From: JAGWRI01 sp963728785
Lineage (GTDB): Bacteria; Gemmatimonadota; Gemmatimonadetes; Gemmatimonadales; Gemmatimonadaceae
Direction: 5' to 3'
Assembly (NCBI GenBank): GCA_963728785.1
Contig: CAVSKV010000002.1
Location: 1,752,482-1,816,481 of the forward strand
Length of the DNA: 64,000 nucleotides
Shown here: positions 8,633-16,778 of the stretch, one piece after another
How positions within the stretch are numbered: position 1 is the stretch's first letter
Layout of the letters: every line of letters begins with the position of its first letter
The notes under the pieces: model-generated
Database searches by the model: none
Told to the model about the DNA's origin: nothing
What the model saw: the letters and a program-made list of their open reading frames with translations, nothing else
Program-made: the position numbers and the translations under genes

Positions 8633-10486
8633 TTACTCCAGCGGGCTGAGCAGCCAACTGTACAGCGAGACCACCATGCCGGTGGCGCCGCCGAAGATGA
8701 ACGTATAGGCCATCGGCCAGTTGTTCTTGTGGATGAACAGGAGGCCGGTGAACATGAGGGTCATGAACAGGGCTACGAACAACGGCTTGATCGTGGGGAA
8801 CGGCATCGGAATGCCGAGTTCCCTGGCTGTCTTAATTCGCTCACCCTCGTGGAACTCGGTCACGGAACCCTTGTGATCCCAGAGCGGGTAGCGCGACGAC
8901 ACGATGGGGATGACGGCGAAGTTGTAGTCGGGGGGCGGCGAGGGGATCGACCATTCGAGCGAGGGGGCGTTCCACGGATTGTGGCCAGCCACGGCGCCCT
9001 TCTTCCGGCTGCGAATGAAGTTCCAGATAAAGATCAGCGTCGCGAAGCCGAGCAGATAGGCGCCGTAGGACGAGATCAGGTTGTACGTGTCGAAGCCCTG
9101 GTTGGCGTCGTACCGGTAGATACGGCGTGGCATGCCGGCGAGGCCGGAAAAGTGCATCGGAAAGAAGGTGAGATTCATCCCGATGAAGGTGAGCCAGAAA
9201 TGCCAGTTGCCGAGCTTCTCGCTCATCAGGTGGCCAGTGAGCTTCGGATAGTAGTAGTAGATACCGGCAAAGATGCCCATCATCGATCCGCCGAACAGCA
9301 CGTAGTGGAAGTGGGCGACGATGAAGTAGCTGTCGGTCTGCTGCAGGTCGGCCGGTGGCGAGGCGTGCATGACACCGGAGATGCCGCCGATGGTGAACAG
9401 CGCGATGAGCGCGATGGCGAACTTGCAGGCCACCGTGAACCGCACGTTCCCGCCCCACATCGTGAAGATCCAGTTGAAGATCTTCACACCCGTCGGAATG
9501 CCAATGAGGAGTGTCGTCACGCCGAACACGGTGTCGGCAATCGGGCCCAGGCCGACGGCGAACATGTGGTGCGCCCACACGCCGAAACCGAGGAAGGCAA
9601 TGAGCATGCCCGAGTACACCATCACCGGGTACCCGAACAGCGGCTTGCCGGAGAACGTGGGGAGCACTTCGGACACCAGTCCGAAGGCCGGCAGGATGAG
9701 GATGTAGACCTCGGGGTGGCCGAAGATCCAGAACAGGTGTTGCCAGAGGAGCGGATCGGCGCCGGCGGCGAGCTCGTAGAACTGGGTGCCGAAGAACCGG
9801 TCGAACTGAAGAAAGATCAGCGCGACGGTGATCACCGGGAAGGCAAGGACGAGCAGGAACTGCGTGATGAACGCCATCCACGTGAACATCGGCATGCGCA
9901 TGAGCTGCATGCCGGGAGCCCGCATGTTGATGATCGTGGTGATGAAGTTGAACGCCGCGGCCAGCGACGAGACTCCGAGGATCTGGAGGCCGATTACCCA
10001 GAAGTCGATGTTGAGGCCTGGGTTGAACTGCATGGTGGTGAGCGGCGCGTAGCCGAACCACCCGCCGTCAGGCGCGGCGCCGACGAGCCACGAGGCATTG
10101 ATGAACAGCCCGCCGAACAGGAATACCCAGTAGCTGAATGCGTTCAGCCGCGGAAACGCGACGTCGCGGGCGCCGATCTGCAGCGGGACCAGAAAGTTGA
10201 AGAACGCGGCGGACAGCGGCATGACCCCAAGGAAGATCATGGTCGTGCCGTGCATCGTGAACAACTGATTGAACGTATCCGCCGAGACGATCGTGCCGTT
10301 CGGGTGCATCAGCTGTGCACGGATGATCTCGGCTTCAAGGCCGCCGATCAGAAAGAACGTCAGCGCGGTGACGAGGTACAGCACCCCGATCCGCTTGTGA
10401 TCTACAGTGGTGAGCCAGCTCCAAATTCCCGTGTTCGACGCCTCGGACGTCGAGACATAGGGTGGGGCGGCGGCGGTAGTAGCCAT
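8633..10486 (-). CDS. ctaD: Cytochrome c oxidase subunit I
   Basis: Catalytic subunit I (617 residues, 12 or more membrane helices) containing low-spin haem and the haem-CuB centre that reduces oxygen and pumps protons. GHPEVYILILPAFG carries the CuB histidine, the cross-linked tyrosine and the glutamate of A1-type proton pumps. WAHHMFAVG gives the two further CuB histidines, and VAHFHYVLFGG the haem ligands. The N terminus has WLTTVDHKRIGVLY, typical of the family. The gene follows ctaC by 20 bp. Confidence 0.97.
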   Translation of the reverse strand: MATTAAAPPYVSTSEASNTGIWSWLTTVDHKRIGVLYLVTALTFFLIGGLEAEIIRAQLMHPNGTIVSADTFNQLFTMHGTTMIFLGVMPLSAAFFNFLVPLQIGARDVAFPRLNAFSYWVFLFGGLFINASWLVGAAPDGGWFGYAPLTTMQFNPGLNIDFWVIGLQILGVSSLAAAFNFITTIINMRAPGMQLMRMPMFTWMAFITQFLLVLAFPVITVALIFLQFDRFFGTQFYELAAGADPLLWQHLFWIFGHPEVYILILPAFGLVSEVLPTFSGKPLFGYPVMVYSGMLIAFLGFGVWAHHMFAVGLGPIADTVFGVTTLLIGIPTGVKIFNWIFTMWGGNVRFTVACKFAIALIALFTIGGISGVMHASPPADLQQTDSYFIVAHFHYVLFGGSMMGIFAGIYYYYPKLTGHLMSEKLGNWHFWLTFIGMNLTFFPMHFSGLAGMPRRIYRYDANQGFDTYNLISSYGAYLLGFATLIFIWNFIRSRKKGAVAGHNPWNAPSLEWSIPSPPPDYNFAVIPIVSSRYPLWDHKGSVTEFHEGERIKTARELGIPMPFPTIKPLFVALFMTLMFTGLLFIHKNNWPMAYTFIFGGATGMVVSLYSWLLSPLE

Positions 10487-10506
10487 GCGTCAGCGTCTCC
10501 GTGCGG

Positions 10507-11769
10507 TTACTTCAGGGTCTGCAGATAGGCGACGATGTCGGCGATCTGCTGATCGGTCAGATTGCCCACGATCGTGGGCTTTCCGGTAGCGGGGTCGATC
10601 TGGCCTTTGCCGAGTGTGTACATGATCACGCCCGGCTTCATGACGCGGGCGTTCTTGATCCACAGCCCGAGGTGCTGCTTGTCGTTCTGGTAGAGGCCAC
10701 CGGCGATGGTCGTGCGCGAGGCCAAATGCGTGAGATCGGGACCGAGAACGGCCTGCATCATCGGATTGCCCTTGATAGCGTGACAGGCAAGGCACATGCT
10801 CTCCGGCGCTGCGATCAGCTTTTCGCCGTCCACCGGGTTACCGGCGAGCGACTGGTCAAAGCTGATTCCCGGCGGAAGCGGCGTTTCGGGGACGGCGTAT
10901 TTCGGGATGTTGGCCCGCGGAAAGCTCACGAAGCTCGCGGTGGCTGGTGCGGCCAAAGCCACCGGCACGACCGGGGCGGAGGCCGCTCCCTTCGCAGCGG
11001 CCGGCGTCTTGGCCCTGGCCGTGTCGGGGATGAGCGAGAGGGCGGGTTCCGCTTCGTGCTTGGTCCAGGCGTCGAACTCGTCGGGCCTCACCGTGAACAC
11101 CTTGAATCGCATGTTGGCGTGCGAAGTACCGCAGAATTCGGCGCAGAACCCATTGAACACGTCGTCGCCGACCGAATCGGGGGTGAACCACAGATAATTG
11201 GTGTGGTTCGAGATCAGGTCGCGCTTGCCGCCCAGCTCGGGGATCCAGAACGAGTGGATCACGTCAGCCGTCCTGAGTGTGAAATTCACCGTGCGACCGA
11301 CGGGCAGGTAGAGTTCGTTGGCCGTGGTGATCCCGTATTGCGGATACTGGAACTCCCACCACCACTGATGGCCGGTCACCGTGACCTGGAGGGCGCTCTG
11401 GGCCGCGGGAGCCTCAGTCTTGAAGATGGTCTTCACCGTGGGCACCGCGATCAGGGCCAGAATCAGGGCCGGGATCGACGTCCAGAGGATCTCCAGCTTA
11501 GTGTTGCCGTGGACCTGTTGAGGTGCCGGCTGGCCCTCGCGCTTCCGGAACCTGACCAAGGTGATCAGAAGGATCGTCTCGACGAATACGAACACGAACG
11601 ACCCGAGCCAGATCAGGATGTGGAACAGGTGGTCGATATCTCGATTGAACTCTGTGTGGTTATGGAAAATCGAGTTGGGATGTGCGGGGGCGCATGCAGC
11701 GACAAACACTGCGAGCACGGCCGTCAGCGCGGCGGTTGTCAGCCGGCGCGGGCGGGAATGTGGATCCAT
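10507..11769 (-). CDS. ctaC: Cytochrome c oxidase subunit II fused to cytochrome c (caa3 type)
   Basis: Electron-entry subunit of a caa3 oxidase, 420 residues. A lipoprotein-type signal (LAVFVAACAP) is followed by two membrane helices and the periplasmic cupredoxin domain with VIHSFWIPELGGK and the CuA loop CAEFCGTSHANM. After an Ala/Pro-rich linker comes a cytochrome c domain with CLACH and a likely axial Met in ARVMKPG. The ATG at 11769 is chosen over 11847 because AAGGA lies 8 nt upstream of it and the lipobox then sits correctly. It heads the operon. The 188 bp upstream hold no clear promoter that I can defend. Confidence 0.95.
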   Translation of the reverse strand: MDPHSRPRRLTTAALTAVLAVFVAACAPAHPNSIFHNHTEFNRDIDHLFHILIWLGSFVFVFVETILLITLVRFRKREGQPAPQQVHGNTKLEILWTSIPALILALIAVPTVKTIFKTEAPAAQSALQVTVTGHQWWWEFQYPQYGITTANELYLPVGRTVNFTLRTADVIHSFWIPELGGKRDLISNHTNYLWFTPDSVGDDVFNGFCAEFCGTSHANMRFKVFTVRPDEFDAWTKHEAEPALSLIPDTARAKTPAAAKGAASAPVVPVALAAPATASFVSFPRANIPKYAVPETPLPPGISFDQSLAGNPVDGEKLIAAPESMCLACHAIKGNPMMQAVLGPDLTHLASRTTIAGGLYQNDKQHLGLWIKNARVMKPGVIMYTLGKGQIDPATGKPTIVGNLTDQQIADIVAYLQTLK

Positions 11770-11957
11770 GCGGGGGTCCTTGTACCGACAGTGGGAAATG
11801 CGCTCCGGGACGGGGAGCGCAAGCGGGTGAAAAAACAGATCTGGCAACCTATGGGCTGCCTGGGGCTAAATCAAGCGAATTTCGGCCCAGGCCTGCCTCT
11901 CGTGCCCGTGCGGGAAGGGATGATGGTCACGCTGCACGGCTCAGGCAACGGGCATGC

Positions 11958-12341
11958 CTAGCCGTCGCCGTGGACGGGGGACTCCTCGTGCACGGTATGC
12001 TTTTCAATCACCTGCTTGGTAGCCGCCTCGATTGCCTGGCTGAGTTGGGCCACGCCCTCGCGCATCTGCCGGATGCGCGTCAGTTCGCTGGAGCCGCGGC
12101 TGATCGCCAGCGCTACCGCAAACACCTGCTCAGAGATGACGCCGAACTGGCCCTTGAGCAGCCCGCCCAGGGCCGGGAACTGGCGCTTGAGATTCATGAA
12201 GTACGTGCTCCCGGGAGTCTGGCGCTTGACCGCGAGTGCGTACTGTTCCACGAGCGCGTGAATGCGCTGCAAAATGGTAGCCGCTTCCTCAAGCGTCTTG
12301 AGCTTCGCCTGTCCTGGGCCGTCGAGCTTGCGTCCAGCCAT
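11958..12341 (-). CDS. Hypothetical helical protein
   Basis: I do not recognise this 127-residue protein. It is hydrophilic with no signal peptide or membrane segment, and appears almost entirely alpha-helical (for example KLKTLEEAATILQRIHALVEQ and IEAATKQVIEKHT), ending in a His/Glu/Pro tail. A central stretch, YFMNLKRQFPALGGLLKGQF, is the only compact hydrophobic part. The gene follows the aspartase gene by 30 bp on the same strand and is probably co-transcribed with it. ctaC starts 188 bp downstream. It could be a small regulator or adaptor, but nothing in the sequence decides this. Confidence 0.65.
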   Translation of the reverse strand: MAGRKLDGPGQAKLKTLEEAATILQRIHALVEQYALAVKRQTPGSTYFMNLKRQFPALGGLLKGQFGVISEQVFAVALAISRGSSELTRIRQMREGVAQLSQAIEAATKQVIEKHTVHEESPVHGDG

Positions 12342-12371
12342 GGAGGAATGGGGGGTGGGGGAAGTGAGGTG

Positions 12372-14240
12372 CTAGGTGACTGCTGCCCGGGGCGCGGTCA
12401 TCCGTTCGGGATCGAGAATCTCATCGATCTGGCGGCGCGTGAGCAGTTTCTGCTCGAGCACCAGTTCGGTGACCCCGCGGCCGGTCTCGAGCGCAGTCTT
12501 GGCGATAATCGTCGCCTTTTCGTACCCAATGACCGGTACGAGCGCGGTTACGATGCCGATCGAACGTTCGACAAATTCCCGCATCCGGTCAGGATTAGCC
12601 GTGATGCCCGTGATGCACCGCTCGCGGAGCACGACGCACCCGTTGCGCAAGGTATCGATGCTGCGCAACAATCGATAGGCGATCACGGGTTCGAACACAT
12701 TGAGTTGGAGTTGCCCGGCTTCGGCCGCCAACGTCACCGTCACGTCACCGCCAATGACGTCGAAGCACACTTGGTTCACCACTTCCGGGATGACCGGATT
12801 CACCTTGCCGGGCATGATCGACGATCCCGGCTGCATGGCTGGCAGGTTGATCTCGCCGAATCCGGCGCGCGGTCCTGAGCTGAGCAGCCGCAGGTCGTTG
12901 CAGATCTTGGAGAGCTTGACGGCGCAGCGCTTGAGCACGCCTGACAGCTGCACGAAGGCTCCCGTGTCCGAGGTCGCCTCCACGAGGTCGGGGGCCGTGA
13001 TGAGCGAGAGCCCGGTGATCCGGGAGAGATGTGCGCGCACCTTTTCTGCGTATCCCGGTGGGGCGTTGATGCCAGTGCCGATCGCGGTAGCCCCCATGTT
13101 GATTTCGCGAATCAGCGCCTGCGCTTCGCCCAGGCGATCCACGTCCTCGAGAATCGTGTGACCAAAGGCGGCGAATTCCTGGCCGAGCGTCATGGGCACG
13201 GCGTCCTGCAGCTGCGTGCGGCCCAACTTGATGAACCCCGAGAACTCATCGGCCTTGGCGAGGAACGCGTTCACGAGATCGCGCATCGCGGCCCGGAGCC
13301 CCTCGATGCTGGTGTGGAGGGCCAGCTTCACGGCCGTCGGATAGACGTCGTTGGTGGACTGGCTGAGGTTCACGTGGTTGTTGGGGTGCACTGCGTCGTA
13401 ATCGCCGCGGGATTTGTGCATGAGTTCGAGGGCGCGGTTGGCGATCACCTCGTTGGCATTCATGTTGGTGGACGTCCCCGCGCCGCCCTGGATGGCATCC
13501 ACCAGGAAATGCTCGTGGTGACGCCCGCTGCGGATCTCCATTGCCGCCTCGTCGATGGCTCTGGCCACCTCGGGGGGCAGCAGTCCGAGGTCGGCGTTGG
13601 CGCGGGCGGCGGCGGCCTTCACCGCGGCCAGGGCTTCAACCAGCGACGGGAATTCGCGGATGGGCACGCCGGTAATCGGGAAGTTCTCCAGCGCGCGAAG
13701 TGTCTGCACCCCGTACAGGGCCTCGGCGGCCACGTCGCGTTCGCCAAGCAGGTCGTGTTCGCGGCGGGTCTGGCCGCCGGCGAATCCGAGGGCGCGGCCG
13801 CGTCCGGCCAGGGTGGCGTCGGCCGCCTTGAGGCGCTGTGCGATGGCCCGCGCCGCGCGCGTAACCAGCGCCGCGTGCAGCCCCGGGTTGTCCTTGAGCA
13901 ATGGCTCGACTACTTCCCGGCGGAACATCAATGCTTCGGTCTCGACCAGCGCCCGTGCCGAGGTGCCGTGGGTCACGTCGTCGAGCAGCATGCCCTCGCC
14001 GATCAACTCGCCCGGACCTAGCGTGGCGAGCGGAGTGGAGCTGTTCGTGTGCTCAATGGCGACGCTTCCGGTGATCAGCACGGCGAAGAATTCGCGCGGC
14101 TCGCCCTCCCGGAACAGCATGGCGCCGGGTTCGTAGGTGGTGGGGACCCCGGCCCGAATGAGGTGCCAGCGGAGGGATTCGGGCAGGCTCTCGAAGAATG
14201 CGACGTTCTTGAGTTGATCCTTGCGAGGGGGGCGAGTCAT
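12372..14240 (-). CDS. aspA: Aspartate ammonia-lyase with N-terminal cyclic-nucleotide-binding domain
   Basis: A 622-residue fusion. Residues 1 to about 130 form a cNMP-binding beta-roll: FFESLPESLRWHLIRAG, then the phosphate-binding region with GELIGEGMLLDD in place of the CRP-type GELFGE...RTA, and MFRREVVEPLL at its end. From about residue 160 onward the sequence is an aspartase of the fumarase/aspartase superfamily: GERDVAAEALYGVQT, GGAGTSTNMNANEV, NLSQSTNDVYPTA and the signature GSSIMPGKVNP (about 470). Aspartase converts aspartate to fumarate and ammonia, and is normally about 470 residues without such a domain. The fusion suggests allosteric control by a nucleotide or another small ligand. 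AAGG lies 6 nt before the ATG. Confidence 0.92.
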   Translation of the reverse strand: MTRPPRKDQLKNVAFFESLPESLRWHLIRAGVPTTYEPGAMLFREGEPREFFAVLITGSVAIEHTNSSTPLATLGPGELIGEGMLLDDVTHGTSARALVETEALMFRREVVEPLLKDNPGLHAALVTRAARAIAQRLKAADATLAGRGRALGFAGGQTRREHDLLGERDVAAEALYGVQTLRALENFPITGVPIREFPSLVEALAAVKAAAARANADLGLLPPEVARAIDEAAMEIRSGRHHEHFLVDAIQGGAGTSTNMNANEVIANRALELMHKSRGDYDAVHPNNHVNLSQSTNDVYPTAVKLALHTSIEGLRAAMRDLVNAFLAKADEFSGFIKLGRTQLQDAVPMTLGQEFAAFGHTILEDVDRLGEAQALIREINMGATAIGTGINAPPGYAEKVRAHLSRITGLSLITAPDLVEATSDTGAFVQLSGVLKRCAVKLSKICNDLRLLSSGPRAGFGEINLPAMQPGSSIMPGKVNPVIPEVVNQVCFDVIGGDVTVTLAAEAGQLQLNVFEPVIAYRLLRSIDTLRNGCVVLRERCITGITANPDRMREFVERSIGIVTALVPVIGYEKATIIAKTALETGRGVTELVLEQKLLTRRQIDEILDPERMTAPRAAVT

Positions 14241-14245
14241 AGGAC

Positions 14246-14291
14246 CTTAAGCTACCCGACGTCTGTGGGGCCCGGTAGCGAACCCCACAGG
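14246..14291 (-). promoter_or_regulatory. Possible H-type pseudoknot in the aspA leader
   Basis: Two interleaved helices can form in the transcript. CTGTGGGG (14290-14283) pairs with CCCCACAG (14270-14263), and GCTACC (14279-14274), which lies in the loop of the first, pairs with GGTAGC (14256-14251). Loops are 3, 3 and 6 nt, sterically reasonable for an H-type pseudoknot. The AAGG ribosome-binding site (14249-14246) follows immediately, so folding could limit ribosome access. The transcription start is unknown. Confidence 0.4.
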
Positions 14292-14419
14292 ACACAGGTA
14301 CGCGGCGTCGCGGGCGCGCAACGGAAGAACCAACGGCGGTGGTGGGTTCGCCTCTCGTCTTGAGACATGGAAAGGCGTAAGATTGCTCGAACGGTTGTCA
14401 CTCTCCTGGAGGAAGTAAC

Positions 14420-15622
14420 GTGTCGATTTCCCGTCGCGACTTTATCGGTGTGGGCGCCGCCGCCGCGGCCGGCCTCGCATTGCCCGGCATCGGCCGCGCC
14501 GCACCGGTGATCTCGAACTTCGTTGAGCGGACGGCCCCCGAGCCGGACCGGCCAGTCCCGCGGCCGGTGATCATTTCGGCGGGCAACGGGTTCACGAAGG
14601 ACGCCGACGGCAAACAGGGCATAAAGGTTGCGTACGACCTTCTCGCGGGCGGCGCCGACCCGCTCGATGCGATCGTGGCCGGTGTGAGCATCGTGGAATT
14701 GAACCCGAACGACCAGTCGGTGGGACTGGGCGGTCTGCCCAACGAGGACGGCGTCGTGCAGCTCGATGCGTCGTGCATGCACGGGCCCACGAAGCGAGCC
14801 GGCGCCGTGGGGTGTCTGGAGGACATTGCGACTGCTGCGGCCGTGGCGAAGGCGGTGATGGATTACACCGACCACATCTTTCTGGTGGGTGCAGGAGCCC
14901 GGCGGTTTGCCGTGGAGATGGGCTTCAAGCCACAAGATCTGCTCACCGAAAAGAGCCGGCAGGACTGGATGCGGTGGAAAGCCGACCTCAACTCGGATGA
15001 CAACTGGCTCGATCTGCCCCCGCGGCGGCCAGGTGGTGGTGATGATGACGAACAGCTGTCAACACACGTGACCTATGACGCGCACGGCATCCCGCACACC
15101 TACGGCACGATCAACATGAATGCCGTCACGGCCAGCGGGGACATCGCATCGGTGACCACGACCAGCGGACTATCCTGGAAGATCCCTGGGCGCGTAGGCG
15201 ACTCGCCCATCATCGGAGCGGGTCAGTACAGCGACAACGCGGTGGGGGCGGCGGGCTCCACCGGCCGTGGCGAGGCGAACATCAAGGTGTGCGGCGCTTT
15301 CTTGGCGGTGGAGTTCATGCGCCAGGGGATGTCCCCCCAGCAGGCGGTGATGCAGGTAATGGAACGCGTCGTCGCGATGACGGAAACACGGCTGCTCGAC
15401 GAGCACGGCCGGCCGTATTTCGATCTCGAATACTACGCGGTGAACAAGAAGGGAGAGTACGCCGGAGCCATGGCCTATCAGAGCGCCGACCCCGACCGGC
15501 CGGCGAGGTTCGCGGTCTGCGACGAGAAGGGTCCGCGGATGGAGCCGTTCGCATACATGTACACGGCCGATCAGCGGCCCAAGGGGCGCCCGATGTCGGG
15601 TACGCTCGTGATACCGAGATGA
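14420..15622 (+). CDS. N4-(beta-N-acetylglucosaminyl)-L-asparaginase / isoaspartyl peptidase family, Tat-exported
   Basis: N-terminal nucleophile hydrolase of 400 residues that should cleave itself into two chains before acting on glycosylasparagine or isoaspartyl bonds. The N terminus MSISRRDFIGVGAAAAAGLA is a twin-arginine signal, so the enzyme is exported folded. The likely nucleophile is the Thr in TYGTINMNAV (about residue 233), followed by GDIASVTTTSGLSWKIPGR and GDSPIIGAGQYSD, which carry the substrate-binding residues. The usual HDT before the nucleophile reads YGT here. The start is a GTG with GGAGGAA 5 nt upstream (14408-14414), a strong ribosome-binding site. It is divergent from aspA. 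Confidence 0.88.
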   Translation: MSISRRDFIGVGAAAAAGLALPGIGRAAPVISNFVERTAPEPDRPVPRPVIISAGNGFTKDADGKQGIKVAYDLLAGGADPLDAIVAGVSIVELNPNDQSVGLGGLPNEDGVVQLDASCMHGPTKRAGAVGCLEDIATAAAVAKAVMDYTDHIFLVGAGARRFAVEMGFKPQDLLTEKSRQDWMRWKADLNSDDNWLDLPPRRPGGGDDDEQLSTHVTYDAHGIPHTYGTINMNAVTASGDIASVTTTSGLSWKIPGRVGDSPIIGAGQYSDNAVGAAGSTGRGEANIKVCGAFLAVEFMRQGMSPQQAVMQVMERVVAMTETRLLDEHGRPYFDLEYYAVNKKGEYAGAMAYQSADPDRPARFAVCDEKGPRMEPFAYMYTADQRPKGRPMSGTLVIPR

Positions 15623-15689
15623 GCGATCGGGGAAAAAGGTTGGGCAACCTCGGCCAGCGGCCGGGCACGACCACGCCCGTGGCGCGCTG

Positions 15690-16775
15690 ATGTTGTCCCA
15701 CGAGCGATTCTTTCTTCCGGGGCCCACGGCCGTGCGGGTCGAAGTGCTGGAGGCCATGCTGCACCCGATGATCCCGCACCGCAGCGCCGCCATGGAATTG
15801 CTCATGAGCACCATCCACGGGAGGTTGCAGCCGTTGTTCGGTACCGTACGGCCGGTCTACGTTGTAAACGGATCGGCGACGGCGGCCATGGAAATGGGCA
15901 TTCGCTGTGGGAGCATGGAACGGGTGCTCGCTCTGGTGTGTGGCGGGTTTGGTGAACGGTTCGCGAGAATCGCCGAGCTCACGGGGCGCGAGGTGACCCG
16001 CGTGGTCGCCGAGCCGGGGGAGACGGTGTCGCCCGAGCAGGTGAGCCTGGCGCTCGAGCGTAGCGCCTATGACACCGTGACCGTGGTGCACTCCGAGACG
16101 TCGACTGGCGCGCTGAGTGACGTGGCCGGGATTACGCGGGCGGTGCGCGAGGCGTCGAGCGCCATGGTACTCGTGGACGCCGTGACGAGCGTTGGCGCAA
16201 TGCCCGTGGAAATGGACGCGTGGGGTGCCGACTTCGTGTTCACCGGCTCACAGAAGGCCCTTGCGCTGCCCCCGGGCCTGGCATTCGCGGCCGCGTCGGA
16301 GCGGCTGGTGAGGCGCGCGCAGACGCTGTCCGACCGCGGCTTCGCGCTGGACCTCATGCGCTATGATGAGTTCTGGTACAGATCACAGAGCCCGACCACG
16401 CCGTCGATCGCGTTGCTGTATGCCCTGGACCGCCAGCTGGCCGACATCGAACTGGAGGGGCTCGAGGCGCGGTTCGACCGGCATGCGCAGATGGCTCGAG
16501 CGTGCTGGGACTGGGTGGAAGCGAACAGCGAGACCGACCTTGCCCTGGCGATCGTCGCGCGCGAAGGAGAGCGGGCGCCGTCCGTGACCTGCTGCTCGTA
16601 CGACCAGCCAGAATGGCTGGTGCGCGCGCTCAACGAGCAGGGGTACGTGATTGGGCTCGGCTACGGCGACCTGCAAAGCACGTCCGTGCGCGTCGGGCAC
16701 ATGGGCGACCACACCGTCGAAGGGCTCCAGCAACTGCTCGCGGTGATGGGGCAGGTGATGCGTTCGCGGCATTAG
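15690..16775 (+). CDS. Class V aminotransferase (alanine/serine-glyoxylate type)
   Basis: PLP-dependent aminotransferase of 361 residues. The N terminus HERFFLPGPTAVRVEVLEAM matches the PGP motif of the alanine-glyoxylate and serine-glyoxylate transaminases. VVHSETSTGALSDV and VDAVTSVGAMPVEMDAWGAD bind the cofactor, and the Schiff-base lysine is in TGSQKALALPPGL. The substrate pair is not readable. It lies 67 bp after the asparaginase gene in the same direction, so a shared transcript in amino-acid turnover is possible. It ends 3 bp from the stop of the convergent chemoreceptor gene. Confidence 0.9.
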   Translation: MLSHERFFLPGPTAVRVEVLEAMLHPMIPHRSAAMELLMSTIHGRLQPLFGTVRPVYVVNGSATAAMEMGIRCGSMERVLALVCGGFGERFARIAELTGREVTRVVAEPGETVSPEQVSLALERSAYDTVTVVHSETSTGALSDVAGITRAVREASSAMVLVDAVTSVGAMPVEMDAWGADFVFTGSQKALALPPGLAFAAASERLVRRAQTLSDRGFALDLMRYDEFWYRSQSPTTPSIALLYALDRQLADIELEGLEARFDRHAQMARACWDWVEANSETDLALAIVAREGERAPSVTCCSYDQPEWLVRALNEQGYVIGLGYGDLQSTSVRVGHMGDHTVEGLQQLLAVMGQVMRSRH

Positions 16776-16778
16776 CGT

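Noticed and set aside
8729..10528. A 599-codon open frame opposite ctaD
   Set aside because: Acidic, low-complexity translation antisense to subunit I; no domain or start signal.
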